NCBI RefSeq assembly: GCF_016862195.1
Contig: NZ_BOMM01000051.1
Coordinates: 1-64,000 of the forward strand
DNA: 64,000 nt
Reading direction: 5' to 3'
DNA from: Paractinoplanes ferrugineus
GTDB lineage: Bacteria; Actinomycetota; Actinomycetes; Mycobacteriales; Micromonosporaceae
Shown here piece by piece: positions 41,940 to 51,369 of the stretch. The number at the start of each line of letters is the position of its first letter. The stretch's first letter is position 1. The notes under the pieces are model-generated. The model had not been told where the DNA came from. It did no database searches and saw only the letters and a list, made by a program, of their open reading frames with translations. The translations under genes were made by a program, and so were the position numbers.

Positions 41940-43886
41940 ATGCCGCTGCTTCCCACACTCGGACGCACCGTCGGCACCGGGATCAAGGCCGCCCGCGTGC
42001 TGGTGCGCGGTTCCGTGCGCGGCGGGGCCTGGGCGACCCGCCGGGTCGGCAGCGCGCGAGCCAAGGGCGCCGCCAACGAGATCGGCATGATCCGCCTCTT
42101 CGACCTGCACGCGCTCTCCTGCGCCGGCGACGCCCTGATCACCATCGGCCTGGCCGGCACGATCTTCTTCAACGTGCCGCTCGGCGAGGCGCGCAGCAAG
42201 GTCGCCCTCTACCTGCTGATCACGATGGTCCCGTTCGCCCTGCTGGCACCCGTGGTCGGCCCACTGCTCGACCACTTCCGGCACGGCCGCCGCTATGCCC
42301 TCGCCGTCACCATGCTCGGCCGCGCGTTCCTGGCCTACGTGATCTCCGATCACCTGTTCGGCTGGGGACTTTATCCGGCGGCCTTCGGGGTGCTCGCGCT
42401 CTCCCGGGCGTACGGCGTGGCCCGCTCCGCCGCGGTGCCCCGCCTGCTGCCCGAGGGCGTCGGGTTGTCCCAGGTCGGCGCCCGCGCCAGCGTCTACGGC
42501 ACGTTCGCCGGCGCCGTGGTCGCCCCGATCGGCCTGCTCGCCTTCAAGTTCGGCCCACAGTGGCCGCTGCGGGTCGCCACGATCATCTTCGTGATCGGCA
42601 TGGTGGTGTCCCTGCGCCTGCCTCCACGAGCCGACTCCGACCCGCCCGAGGAGGTCCCCCGCCCCTGGCGGGCCGCCCTGGGCCTGGGCCGGGGCGGGGT
42701 GCGCCCGCTCTCCGGCAAGCTGGTGATCGCCACCCTGATCGGCAGCGCCAGCCTGCGCCTGCTCTACGGCTTCCTGCTGCTCTTCCTGGCCTTCGTGATC
42801 ATGGCCAATCAGCTCGACACCAACGTCCTCGGCCAGGACATCGGCCGCCAGGGCGCGGTCGGCCTGATCGGCGGCGCCCTGGCCATCGGCACGTTCCTGT
42901 CCACCGCCGTCGGCACCCGGCTGCGTATCCGCCGGCCGCTGGCCCTGCAGTCCGCCGGCATCACCATCACGGCCGGCGTGGCGGTGCTCTCCGCCCTCTT
43001 CTTCAGCCTGCCGATGCTCGCCCTGCTGGCCCTGATCACCGCCATCTTCAGCGGCATCGCCAAGCTGGCTGTGGACGCGAGCATCCAGGAGCGCATCCCC
43101 GAGCGTCAGCGAGCAAGCGCCTTCGCCCACTCCGAGACCGTCCTGATGATCGCCTGGGTCTCCGGCGGCGCGCTGGGCATCATCCCGCTCTCCGGCCGCG
43201 TCGGAATCGCCCTGGCCGCCCTGCTGGCAGTGGCCGCCGCCGGCCGAGCCGGCTGGTCCGCCACCCGTCTGCACAACGAACGCCTGAGCGGCCGGGCCGA
43301 CCCCCCACCCACCGACTCCGGCGCCGAGCAAGACCCCGCCGACAACGCCGCTTCCGACCGCCCCACCGTCGCCGGGCACAGCGGCACGGCCGCCGGCGAA
43401 GGGCGCCAAGCGGGCGGCGGCCGGGTCGGACCGGACGGCATCGCCGAGCCCACCGATCCCTGGCCGGAGGCACCGACCGTGCCGCACCGCAATCGACCGA
43501 GCGCCCCGGCGCCGCGCCGACCGCAACCCGGTCGGCCAGGCTCGACGTCGACACTGCCGACGGGCGACGGTCGTGGGCTCAGTCCCACCCTTCCCGACCT
43601 CGCCGAGAAGCCGGATCGCGGCAAGCGGAAGTGGGGCTTCGGCAAGCGCAAGCAAGATCCCGCGCGCCCGGACGCGCCCGCCGCCCCGCCCTCGCGGTCC
43701 GAAGCGGGACCGGCGGCGAGACCGGCACGGGAGTCGGCAGTTCCGGCCGACGACCGGCCGACCCAGTCGTCCGCGCCGAAGCCGGACCCGGCGCCGGCCC
43801 CACCCGGCTTCCACGTCTACCGGCCCTCCTCGGCCGGCAGTTCCGGCAACGGCGCGCAGCCGGTCGCCGGGGAGGACGACCGGTGA
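41940..43886 (+). CDS. MFS-type membrane protein with long disordered tail
   Basis: About 648 residues. After a basic N-terminus come twelve hydrophobic segments (42.1-43.3 kb; e.g. MIRLFDLHALSCAGDALITI, LYLLITMVPFALLAPVVGPL). The last 200 residues are Pro/Arg/Lys rich, without predicted structure. ATG 41940 is preferred (CAGGAT ends 7 nt before it); ATG 41931 is close by. The stop overlaps the futalosine hydrolase start (GTGA), so they are co-translated. Substrate unknown; it is part of the conserved actinobacterial block. Confidence 0.87.
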   Translation: MPLLPTLGRTVGTGIKAARVLVRGSVRGGAWATRRVGSARAKGAANEIGMIRLFDLHALSCAGDALITIGLAGTIFFNVPLGEARSKVALYLLITMVPFALLAPVVGPLLDHFRHGRRYALAVTMLGRAFLAYVISDHLFGWGLYPAAFGVLALSRAYGVARSAAVPRLLPEGVGLSQVGARASVYGTFAGAVVAPIGLLAFKFGPQWPLRVATIIFVIGMVVSLRLPPRADSDPPEEVPRPWRAALGLGRGGVRPLSGKLVIATLIGSASLRLLYGFLLLFLAFVIMANQLDTNVLGQDIGRQGAVGLIGGALAIGTFLSTAVGTRLRIRRPLALQSAGITITAGVAVLSALFFSLPMLALLALITAIFSGIAKLAVDASIQERIPERQRASAFAHSETVLMIAWVSGGALGIIPLSGRVGIALAALLAVAAAGRAGWSATRLHNERLSGRADPPPTDSGAEQDPADNAASDRPTVAGHSGTAAGEGRQAGGGRVGPDGIAEPTDPWPEAPTVPHRNRPSAPAPRRPQPGRPGSTSTLPTGDGRGLSPTLPDLAEKPDRGKRKWGFGKRKQDPARPDAPAAPPSRSEAGPAARPARESAVPADDRPTQSSAPKPDPAPAPPGFHVYRPSSAGSSGNGAQPVAGEDDR

Positions 43887-44530
43887 CAACGCTCACGCCG
43901 GCACCCCCCCTGCTCGTGGTCACCGCGGTGGCCGCCGAGGCCGAAGCCGTGCGCGCCGCCACCGACCGGAGCCGGGTGGCCGTCGAGCCGGTCGGGGTCG
44001 GGCCGGCGGCGGCCGCGGCCGGGACCGCTCGGCTGCTCGCCACCGGCCGCTACCGGGCGGTGCTCAGCGCCGGCATCGCCGGCGGCTTCGTCGGGCGGGC
44101 GCCGGTCGGCGCGACGGTCCTCGGGGGGCGCAGCATCGCGGCCGATCTGGGGGCCGAGACGCCCGACGGGTTCCGGTCGGTGGAGGAACTCGGCTTCGGC
44201 CACAGCGTCCTGGCCGCCGACCCGGTGTTGTTGAAAGGCCTGACCGCCGCACTCCCCGAGGCGATCGTCGGCGACGTGCTGACGCTCGCGACGGTGACCG
44301 GCACCGGCGCGACCGCCGCGGTTCTCGCGCGGCGCTTCCCGGATGCCGTGGCCGAGGCGATGGAGGGCTTCGGGGTGGCCACGGCGGCGGCCGACGCGCG
44401 GGTCCCGTTCGTCGAGTTGCGCACGATCTCCAATCCGGTTGGGCCGCGTGACCGGGCCGCGTGGCGGCTCAAGGAGGCGTTCGCCGCGTTGTCCACAGCT
44501 TCTGAGGCCCTGTGGACAGCCTGTGGATAA
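43883..44530 (+). CDS. mqnB: Futalosine hydrolase
   Basis: 215 residues of the nucleoside phosphorylase/hydrolase fold: LLVVTAVAAEAEAVRAAT at the start, LSAGIAGGFVGRAPVG, and AMEGFGVATAAADARVPFVE with the catalytic Glu-rich loop. It removes hypoxanthine from futalosine in the alternative (futalosine) menaquinone pathway. The gene for the next enzyme but one, MqnD, starts 72 bp later. The GTG 43883 start overlaps the MFS stop by 4 bp, with GGGGAGGA upstream. Confidence 0.92.
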   Translation: MTTLTPAPPLLVVTAVAAEAEAVRAATDRSRVAVEPVGVGPAAAAAGTARLLATGRYRAVLSAGIAGGFVGRAPVGATVLGGRSIAADLGAETPDGFRSVEELGFGHSVLAADPVLLKGLTAALPEAIVGDVLTLATVTGTGATAAVLARRFPDAVAEAMEGFGVATAAADARVPFVELRTISNPVGPRDRAAWRLKEAFAALSTASEALWTACG

Positions 44531-44601
44531 CCTCACCGTGTGGGGTGGAAGACAGGTGGTGTTTCGGGCGGGGCGGCGGTTCCGGGTCTAGCGTGACAAG
44601 C

Positions 44602-45414
44602 GTGGCGCTTTCACTCGCGGTCTCGCCGTGTCCCAACGACACCTTCGTCTTCCACGCCCTCGTGCACGGCCTTGTGCACGGCGCGCCCGAGGTCAACCTG
44701 ACCTTCGCTGATGTGGACGTCACCAACACAGCGGCCGAGCGTGGCGAGTTCGACCTCGTCAAGGTCAGCTATGCGGCGCTGCCCTGGCTGCTCGACGACT
44801 ACGAGTTGCTGCCGACCGGCGGCGCGCTCGGCCGCGGGTGTGGCCCACTCGTGCTCGCCCGCACCCCCGAGCAGGAGGTCACCGGAGCCACGGTGGCCGT
44901 CCCGGGTGACCGCACCACGGCGTACCTCTTGTTCCGCCTGTGGGCCGAGGGCAAGCAGCCGGCCAAGATCGAGGTGGTTCCGTTCCACCAGATCATGCCG
45001 GGGGTCGCCGACGGGAGGTACGACGTCGGCCTGGTCATCCACGAGGCGCGGTTCACCTATCAGCGTTTCGGTCTGATCGCGTTGGCCGATCTCGGCGAGT
45101 GGTGGGAGGGCGACACCGGCCTGCCGATCCCGCTCGGTGCGATCCTGGCCCGCAAGGGCGCTGTCGACCCGGCACAGGCGACCGAGTGGATCCGCAACTC
45201 GGTGAGCATGGCCTGGGCCAATCCGGCCGCCAGTCAGGAGTTCATCCTGGCCAACGCCCAGGAGATGGAGCCCGAGGTGGTGCAGCAGCACATCGATCTG
45301 TACGTCAACGAGTTCACCCTGGAACTGGGCCGGGACGGACTCGCCGCCGCCGACGCCCTGCTTCAGCGTTCAGCGGCGGCGGGTATCACGCCGTCGGTCA
45401 AACCGTTCCTCTGA
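44602..45414 (+). CDS. mqnD: 1,4-dihydroxy-6-naphthoate synthase
   Basis: 270 residues of the periplasmic-binding-protein-like fold used by MqnD: LSLAVSPCPNDTFVFHALVH, FDLVKVSYAALPWLLDDYEL, GRGCGPLVLA and GLVIHEARFTYQRFGL. It turns cyclic dehypoxanthine futalosine into 1,4-dihydroxy-6-naphthoate on the way to menaquinone. The GTG 44602 is placed 7 nt after TAGCGT (44589-44594), which would be a leaderless start; GTG 44593 is an alternative. It abuts the convergent cold-shock gene without any gap. Confidence 0.94.
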   Translation: MALSLAVSPCPNDTFVFHALVHGLVHGAPEVNLTFADVDVTNTAAERGEFDLVKVSYAALPWLLDDYELLPTGGALGRGCGPLVLARTPEQEVTGATVAVPGDRTTAYLLFRLWAEGKQPAKIEVVPFHQIMPGVADGRYDVGLVIHEARFTYQRFGLIALADLGEWWEGDTGLPIPLGAILARKGAVDPAQATEWIRNSVSMAWANPAASQEFILANAQEMEPEVVQQHIDLYVNEFTLELGRDGLAAADALLQRSAAAGITPSVKPFL

Positions 45415-45801
45415 TCAGGCCTCGAACTCTCGCGCCACCGCGTGGACCAGCTGCGCGATCTTTGCCGAGGTCTTCTTGTCGGGGTGGCGACCTCGGGACA
45501 GCCCCGGCTGCACCTGCTGCTCCAGCACCTTGATCATGTCTTCGATCATGCCGTGCAGCTCTTCGGCCGGGCGCCGCCGCAGCTCCGCCAGGGACGGCGG
45601 CGCGTCGAGCAGCTTCACGCCCATCGCCTGCGCGCCCTTACGGCTGTCCACGACACCGAACTCGACTCGTTGACCGGACTTCAACTCGGCCGTTCCGTCC
45701 GGCAGCGCACCCTTGGGCAGGAAGACATCCCCACCCTCATCGCTGGTGACGAAGCCGAATCCCTTCGCCGCGTCGTACCACTTCACTCGACCCGTGGGCA
45801 C
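45415..45801 (-). CDS. Cold-shock domain protein with C-terminal extension
   Basis: 128 residues. The cold-shock domain is the first 65 residues, with RNP1 KGFGFVTSD and RNP2-like DVFLPKGAL. The C-terminal half is helical (SLAELRRRPAEELHGMIEDM) and typical of the larger actinobacterial CspB-like proteins. The start is GTG 45801 (GAGG 6 nt before it), giving the common MPTGRVKWYDAAKGFGF N-terminus; a GTG 18 nt upstream is less likely. It should bind single-stranded RNA or DNA. Confidence 0.93.
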   Translation of the reverse strand: MPTGRVKWYDAAKGFGFVTSDEGGDVFLPKGALPDGTAELKSGQRVEFGVVDSRKGAQAMGVKLLDAPPSLAELRRRPAEELHGMIEDMIKVLEQQVQPGLSRGRHPDKKTSAKIAQLVHAVAREFEA

Positions 45802-45945
45802 CGCTGACCTCAACTTCACTGGTGAGGATTACTCAGGGCGATGGAGACCTGGGCGCGAACGGTGCGGCTACGCGCGGGTCGAGGTGGGCCCTGAACAACC
45901 CTCAAATGGAAACAACCGCTCACCCAAGGCTACTGAAGGTGGGCA

Positions 45946-46560
45946 CTACGGCCCAACTGCAATCTCAGTCAGCAGGTCGGGAAACGGGACGAGGTCGGGC
46001 AGGACGTACGAAGCGCCAGCGGCACGGAGGTCCGTCGCGTCGCAGGGGCCGGTGGTGACGCCGATTCCGGGGACGCCGGCGGTGCGGGCCGCGACCATGT
46101 CGGCCGTGTGATCGCCCACATACCACCGCACGCCGTGTTCGGTCAGGGCCGCCGCTTTGCCCTCGGCGAACAGGTCGCCGGCCAACTCGTCGACGACGAT
46201 GCCGAAGTGATCGAAGTGCATCCGGGCCAACCGGCCCAGCTTCGAAGTGACCACGACCACGCGCAGCCCGTGTGCTCGCACGGCGGCCAAGGCCTCGATC
46301 GCGCCCGGCGTGGGGACGGTCGGGGTGATCGCGTAATCCGGGTAGAGGTCCCGGTAGGTGGTGACCGCCTCTTCGACGTCCTCGGCCGGGAACCATTCGC
46401 TCAGCTCGGTGCGCAGCGGCGGCCCGAGCCGGCTGACCGCCAGGTCGGCGTCGACGAAGACGCCGGTCTTGGCGGTCAGCGCCCGATAGGCGGCGCGGAT
46501 CCCCGGCCGGGAGTCGATCAAGGTCATATCAAGATCGAAACCAACCGCGGGTACGGTCAC
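45946..46560 (-). CDS. HAD-family hydrolase (phosphoglycolate phosphatase-like)
   Basis: 204 residues. Motif I is GFDLDMTLIDSR (nucleophile Asp9, acid Asp11), motif II VVVTSKLGRLARMHF, motif III lies at GKAAALTEHG, and motif IV WYVGDHTADMVAARTAG. The small helical cap places it in the Gph-like group. Substrate unknown. GTG 46560 overlaps the end of the small upstream gene by 4 bp, so the two form an operon. Confidence 0.92.
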   Translation of the reverse strand: MTVPAVGFDLDMTLIDSRPGIRAAYRALTAKTGVFVDADLAVSRLGPPLRTELSEWFPAEDVEEAVTTYRDLYPDYAITPTVPTPGAIEALAAVRAHGLRVVVVTSKLGRLARMHFDHFGIVVDELAGDLFAEGKAAALTEHGVRWYVGDHTADMVAARTAGVPGIGVTTGPCDATDLRAAGASYVLPDLVPFPDLLTEIAVGP

Positions 46561-46760
46561 GCGGGTGTCGACGGGATGTAGTTCAGGTTGTCCACGGGCA
46601 GCGGGAAAGTCTGGTCGTCGCCGAACGGCGACGGAGCGGCGGCCCGATCCGAGATCAGCTCGGAGACGTTCAGGTGGCCTTTCATCGACACCGACTGCGC
46701 CCGCCGAGCCCCGGCACCCCCACGCACCTCTGTACCCGGCATCTTGTTCTGAGCGGCCAC
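46557..46760 (-). CDS. Small conserved actinobacterial protein
   Basis: 67 residues from GTG 46760 (GGGGAG 4 nt upstream). The frame runs further upstream, but without support. No known domain: a basic Gly-rich N-terminus (PGTEVRGGAGARRAQSVSMK) and a C-terminus HLNVSELISDRAAAPSPFGD then FPLPVDNLNYIPSTPA. The position next to the helicase-associated gene matches a small conserved gene (Rv0863) in M. tuberculosis, from memory. Function unknown. Confidence 0.7.
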   Translation of the reverse strand: MAAQNKMPGTEVRGGAGARRAQSVSMKGHLNVSELISDRAAAPSPFGDDQTFPLPVDNLNYIPSTPA

Positions 46761-46844
46761 GGATCTCCCCTTCAGGTGTTCAGTGAGCCGGACGCCTCGC
46801 CCGGACACTTCAATATCGTCCCACGGCGGCTAGCGTTGAACACG

Positions 46845-49271
46845 ATGGCCACCACATTCGCCGATCAACTCCGGTCGCTCACTGACGAGGCGCTGGGCGC
46901 GCTCGTACAGCTGCGCCCCGACCTCGTCGTGCCCGTGCCCGCCGACATCTCGGCGCTGGCCGTGCGCGCCCAGTCCCGGGGCTCGGTCGCCCGCTGCCTG
47001 GACGGCCTCGACGAGTTCACCCTGCGCATCCTCGACGCGGCCCGGCTGACCCGCTCCGCCGACACCGCCCTGACCTCCGTCGACGCCATCCTCGAGCTGG
47101 CCGGCGGCACCTCGGCCGACGACGTACGCGTCGCGATCGACCGGCTCCGCGTCCGTTTCCTGCTGCACGGCCCGCCGGAGGCGATGGCCGTCGTGGGCGC
47201 CGTCGACGAGGTCACCTCGCCCTACCCGGCCGGTCTGGGCCGGCCCGCCGATTTCCTCGACCCGCGGGCCGCCGCGCTCTGCGCCGACAAGGCCAAGCTG
47301 CGCCGCACCGTGCTGGCCGCCCCGGCGGGGGCCCGCGCCGTGCTCGACCGGCTCGCCGCCGGACCGCCGATCGGTGCGCTGACCCGCGACACCGTGGCCG
47401 AGCCGGTGCGCTGGCTGGTCGAGCAGCACATCCTGGTGCCGATCTCGGAGGCCGGCCGGGCCCCGAACGCCGACGGCGAGCTGGTCGAGCTGCCCCGTGA
47501 GGTCGGCATGCTGCTGCGCCGCGAGGCCGGTCCGCTCGGCGAGCTGCGCCCGTTCCCGCCGCTGCCGGAGGGGTCGGCGCGGGACCCGAAAGCGGTGGAC
47601 TCGGCCGGCGCCGGGCAGACGATGGAGGCCGTCCGCAGTGCCGAGGCGCTGCTCGAGGCCCTTGCCACGGAGGCCGCACCGGTGCTGCGAGCCGGCGGTC
47701 TCGGCGTGCGGGAGCTGCGCCGGCTGGCCCGCGCGGCCGGCCTCGACGAGGTCGCCGCCGCGCTGCTCATCGAGATCACCTACACCGCCGGCCTGCTCGG
47801 CGAGACCGACGCGACCGGCACCTCCCGCTCGGTGACGGTGAGCCGGGCGGGCGGCGCGGCCGACGAGATCTTCCTGCCGACCGGCGCGTTCGACCTGTGG
47901 CGGGCGCTCAGCATCGCTCAGCGCTGGCACACCCTGGCCCGAGCGTGGCTGTCGATGAGCCGGCAGCCGAGCCTGGTCGGCGCCCGCGACGAGCGGGACC
48001 GGCCGATAAACGCCCTCGCCCCGGAGGCGGAGCGGGCCGGTGCGCCGCAGGCCCGCCGGGAGGCGCTGCTCGTGCTCGCCGATCTCGAGGCGGGCACCGC
48101 CCCGGCCGTCGACGAGGTGCTCGAGCTGCTGGCCTGGCAGGCCCCCCGACGCGCGCGCGGCCGGGAAGGGGCGCATCGGGACGCGCTGTCCGGGGCCGCC
48201 CTGCTCGGCGTGACCGCGCTCGGGGCGCTCACGTCGTACGCGAGGTTGCTGCTCGAGGATCCGGACGACGACGAGAACGATCCGCTGGGCGTGCGGGCGA
48301 CCGCCTCGGCGGCGCCGCATGACGCGGTACGCATCCTGGACGCGCTGCTCCCGGCCCCGGTCGAGCACGTGCTGCTGCAGGCCGACCTGTCGGTGGTGGT
48401 GCCCGGACCACCCGAGCCGGAGTTGGCCGGTGAGCTCGATGTCATCGCCGAGCCGGAGTCGGCCGGTGGCGCCAGCGTCTTCCGGGTCACCCCGGCCAGC
48501 GTGCGGCGGGCCCTCGACGTCGGCTACACGGCGGCCGACCTGCACTCGTTGTTCCGGCGCCGGTCGCGCACGCCGGTGCCGCAGACCCTGACCTACATGA
48601 TCGACGACGCCGCCCGCCGGCACGGTGGGTTGCGTGCCGGGTCGGCCGGGTCCTACCTGCGCAGCGACGACGAGGCACTGGTCGCCGAGGTGCTCGCGGA
48701 CAAGCGACTCGCCCCGCTCGGGCTGCGTCAGATCGCGCCGACCGTGCTGGTCAGCCCGCTTCCGGTGGCCCGGCTGCTGACGCAACTGCGCGACGGCGGT
48801 TTCGCCCCGGTCGCCGAGGACGCGGGCGGTGCGGCCGTGCTGTCCCGGCCCAAGGTCCGGCGGGCTCCCACCCGTACCACCCTGGCCGGTCGACCGGCCG
48901 AGCAGGCCGGGCCCCCGGTCCTCGCCGGACCTCGTCTCGCCGGGGTGGTCGAGCAATTGCGCCGGGGCGACATCGCCACCCGCGCGGCTCGCCGCGCGCC
49001 CGTCACCGTGCGCGCCGCCAATGGGCAGAGCGTGACCGGTCTCACCTCGGTGCAGCGGCACGGCGAGGCGATGGCGGTGCTCCAGCAGGCGGTCCGCGAC
49101 AAGGCGCGGGTGTGGGTCGGTTATGTCGACTCGCACGGCGCCACCCTGTCGCGGCTGGTACGCCCGGTGTCGTTGAGCGCCGGCTACCTGCGCGCCGAGG
49201 ACGAGCGGACCGAGACGCTGCACACGTTCGCCCTGCACCGGATCACCGCGGCGGTCACCGACGAGGAATGA
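46845..49271 (+). CDS. Helicase C-terminal/XPB-associated protein
   Basis: About 808 residues from ATG 46845. There is no Walker A or DEAD box. The body is winged-helix and helical repeats (FTLRILDAARLTRSADTALTS-like). The C-terminal region has the helicase conserved C-terminal domain of the actinobacterial XPB partner (VEHVLLQADLSVVVPGPPEP, RVTPASVRRALDVGYTAADL, PQTLTYMIDDAARRHGGLRA). It ends in a WYL-like stretch (VWVGYVDSHGATLSRLVRPV). It lies 50 bp before the XPB helicase gene and is probably its repair partner, like Rv0862c beside Rv0861c. Confidence 0.87.
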   Translation: MATTFADQLRSLTDEALGALVQLRPDLVVPVPADISALAVRAQSRGSVARCLDGLDEFTLRILDAARLTRSADTALTSVDAILELAGGTSADDVRVAIDRLRVRFLLHGPPEAMAVVGAVDEVTSPYPAGLGRPADFLDPRAAALCADKAKLRRTVLAAPAGARAVLDRLAAGPPIGALTRDTVAEPVRWLVEQHILVPISEAGRAPNADGELVELPREVGMLLRREAGPLGELRPFPPLPEGSARDPKAVDSAGAGQTMEAVRSAEALLEALATEAAPVLRAGGLGVRELRRLARAAGLDEVAAALLIEITYTAGLLGETDATGTSRSVTVSRAGGAADEIFLPTGAFDLWRALSIAQRWHTLARAWLSMSRQPSLVGARDERDRPINALAPEAERAGAPQARREALLVLADLEAGTAPAVDEVLELLAWQAPRRARGREGAHRDALSGAALLGVTALGALTSYARLLLEDPDDDENDPLGVRATASAAPHDAVRILDALLPAPVEHVLLQADLSVVVPGPPEPELAGELDVIAEPESAGGASVFRVTPASVRRALDVGYTAADLHSLFRRRSRTPVPQTLTYMIDDAARRHGGLRAGSAGSYLRSDDEALVAEVLADKRLAPLGLRQIAPTVLVSPLPVARLLTQLRDGGFAPVAEDAGGAAVLSRPKVRRAPTRTTLAGRPAEQAGPPVLAGPRLAGVVEQLRRGDIATRAARRAPVTVRAANGQSVTGLTSVQRHGEAMAVLQQAVRDKARVWVGYVDSHGATLSRLVRPVSLSAGYLRAEDERTETLHTFALHRITAAVTDEE

Positions 49272-49321
49272 GCCGGCTGCCGTGGCAAACTGGAGGGTCG
49301 GCTTCAAAAGGGGGATTTCCG

Positions 49322-50983
49322 GTGAGCGACGGACCACTGATCGTGCAGTCGGACAAGACGCTGCTGCTGGAGGTTGATCATCCGGACGCGAAGGCGTGCC
49401 GCATGGCCATCGCGCCGTTCGCCGAGCTGGAACGTTCGCCGGAGCACGTGCACACCTACCGGTTGACGCCGCTCGGTCTGTGGAACGCGCGGGCCGCCGG
49501 GCACGACGCCGAGAGCGTGGTCGACTCGTTGATCAAGTTCTCCCGCTACCCGGTGCCCAACGCGCTGCTGGTCGACGTGGCCGAGACGATGGACCGCTAC
49601 GGCCGCCTGCAACTGGTCAACGACCCGGCCAACGGCCTCGTGCTGCGCGGCCTCGACAAGATCGTGCTGGTCGAGGTGGCCAAGTCGAAGAAGCTGGCCG
49701 GCATGCTCGGCGCCCGCCTCGACGACGAGACCATCGTGGTGCACCCGTCCGAGCGTGGCCGCCTCAAGCAGGCGCTGCTCAAGCTGGGCTGGCCGGCCGA
49801 GGACCTGGCCGGTTACGTCGACGGCGAGGCGCATGAGATCTCCCTCGCCGAGAACGGCTGGACGCTGCGGTCATACCAGCAGGAGGCAGTCGACGGCTTC
49901 TGGGCCGGTGGCTCCGGCGTGGTCGTGCTCCCGTGCGGCGCCGGCAAGACGCTCGTCGGGGCGGCCGCGATGGCGACCGCCAAGGCCACCACGCTGATCC
50001 TGGTGACCAACACGGTGGCCGGCCGGCAGTGGAAGCGGGAGCTGATCGCCCGCACCTCGCTCACCGAGGAGGAGATCGGCGAATACAGCGGCGAGCGCAA
50101 GGAGATCCGCCCGGTCACCATCGCGACCTACCAGGTGCTGACCTCCCGGCGCGGCGGCGCGTTCACCCACCTCGACCTGTTCGGCGCCCGCGACTGGGGC
50201 CTGGTCGTCTACGACGAGGTCCACCTGCTGCCGGCGCCGATCTTCCGGTTCACCGCCGACCTGCAGGCCCGCCGCCGGCTCGGCCTCACCGCGACCCTGG
50301 TGCGCGAGGACGGCCGCGAGGGCGACGTCTTCTCCCTCATCGGTCCCAAGCGCTACGACGCGCCCTGGAAGGACATCGAGGCGCAGGGCTGGATCGCGCC
50401 GGCCGAGTGCGTCGAGGTGCGGGTCACCCTCACCGAGGCGGAGCGGATGACGTACGCGGTGACCGACGCCGAGGAGCGTTACAAAGCCGCCGCCACCGCG
50501 CGCACCAAACTGCCCGTGGTGAAGGCCCTGGTCGACAAGCACCCCGACGAGCAGGTGCTGGTCATCGGCGGCTTCCTCGACCAGTTGCACACCCTCGGGG
50601 AATACCTGGACGCCCCGATCGTCGAGGGGTCGACCACCAACAAGGAGCGGGAACGGCTGTTCGACGCGTTCCGGGCGGGCTCGCTGAAGACTCTGGTGCT
50701 GTCCAAGGTCGGCAACTTCTCGATCGACCTGCCCGAGGCGGCGGTGGCGATCCAGGTGTCCGGCACGTTCGGCTCGCGGCAGGAGGAGGCGCAGCGGCTC
50801 GGCCGGGTGCTGCGCCCCAAGGCGGACGGGCGGCAGGCGCACTTCTACACGGTCGTGTCCCGCGACACGATCGACACCGAGTACGCCGCGCATCGGCAGC
50901 GTTTCCTGGCCGAGCAGGGCTACGCGTACACCATCGTGGACGCCGACGACGTGCTCGGCCCGCCGCTCCCGCAGATCGACTAG
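49322..50983 (+). CDS. DNA repair helicase XPB
   Basis: 553 residues. Walker A is LPCGAGKTLVG (203-210 core), motif II VVYDEVHLLPA (DEVH), motif III LGLTATLVREDG, and motif VI RQEEAQRLGRVLRPK. The N-terminal domain before residue 170 is the damage-recognition-like domain of bacterial XPB. It unwinds DNA 3' to 5' and may act in nucleotide excision repair. GTG 49322 follows AGGGGGA. From memory, the orthologue in mycobacteria is Rv0861c (Ercc3). Confidence 0.94.
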   Translation: MSDGPLIVQSDKTLLLEVDHPDAKACRMAIAPFAELERSPEHVHTYRLTPLGLWNARAAGHDAESVVDSLIKFSRYPVPNALLVDVAETMDRYGRLQLVNDPANGLVLRGLDKIVLVEVAKSKKLAGMLGARLDDETIVVHPSERGRLKQALLKLGWPAEDLAGYVDGEAHEISLAENGWTLRSYQQEAVDGFWAGGSGVVVLPCGAGKTLVGAAAMATAKATTLILVTNTVAGRQWKRELIARTSLTEEEIGEYSGERKEIRPVTIATYQVLTSRRGGAFTHLDLFGARDWGLVVYDEVHLLPAPIFRFTADLQARRRLGLTATLVREDGREGDVFSLIGPKRYDAPWKDIEAQGWIAPAECVEVRVTLTEAERMTYAVTDAEERYKAAATARTKLPVVKALVDKHPDEQVLVIGGFLDQLHTLGEYLDAPIVEGSTTNKERERLFDAFRAGSLKTLVLSKVGNFSIDLPEAAVAIQVSGTFGSRQEEAQRLGRVLRPKADGRQAHFYTVVSRDTIDTEYAAHRQRFLAEQGYAYTIVDADDVLGPPLPQID

Positions 50984-51369
50984 GGACCGGAGGTCGCCGC
51001 CGACGGAGCCGGGACCTCGTGGGTCGACGATTGCGCGAAGAAGGCGAACGCGCAGAAGAAGAGCACGAGCAGCAACCCGACGGCCCCGGCGAGCAACCAC
51101 TGCCAGCTGAATCTCCGCTTGGCCGGGGCCGCCGGGGCCGGCCCGAACTCCTCGTGCGCGGCGGCCGCCACCACGTCGGGGGTGCCGAGCCGCTCGAGCA
51201 CCTCGATCAGCTCACCCTCACTCTGCAGGTTGCGCTCGGCCCGCTCGCTGGCGATGTGCGCGGCCAGGTCGGCGAGCAGTTCGCGGCGCTGCAGCACGGG
51301 GAGTCCGGCCAGCCGGACGTCTACCTCGTGCAGGTACTCCGCGACGACGTCGGTGTTCTTGGTGGTCAT
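50980..51369 (-). CDS. HAAS-domain membrane protein
   Basis: 129 residues. The N-terminal helical region (VAEYLHEVDVRLAGLPVLQR, then LLADLAAHIASERAE) is the HAAS (DUF1700-like) signalling domain, and a single membrane helix follows (WLLAGAVGLLLVLFFCAFAFF). Such proteins are nearly always paired with PadR regulators, as here: the start overlaps the PadR stop by 4 bp. Tail-to-tail 4-bp overlap with the XPB gene. Confidence 0.87.
   Translation of the reverse strand: MTTKNTDVVAEYLHEVDVRLAGLPVLQRRELLADLAAHIASERAERNLQSEGELIEVLERLGTPDVVAAAAHEEFGPAPAAPAKRRFSWQWLLAGAVGLLLVLFFCAFAFFAQSSTHEVPAPSAATSGP

Noticed and set aside
46830..49337. Open frame of 835 codons on the minus strand
   Set aside because: Antisense shadow of the helicase-associated gene; no domain.
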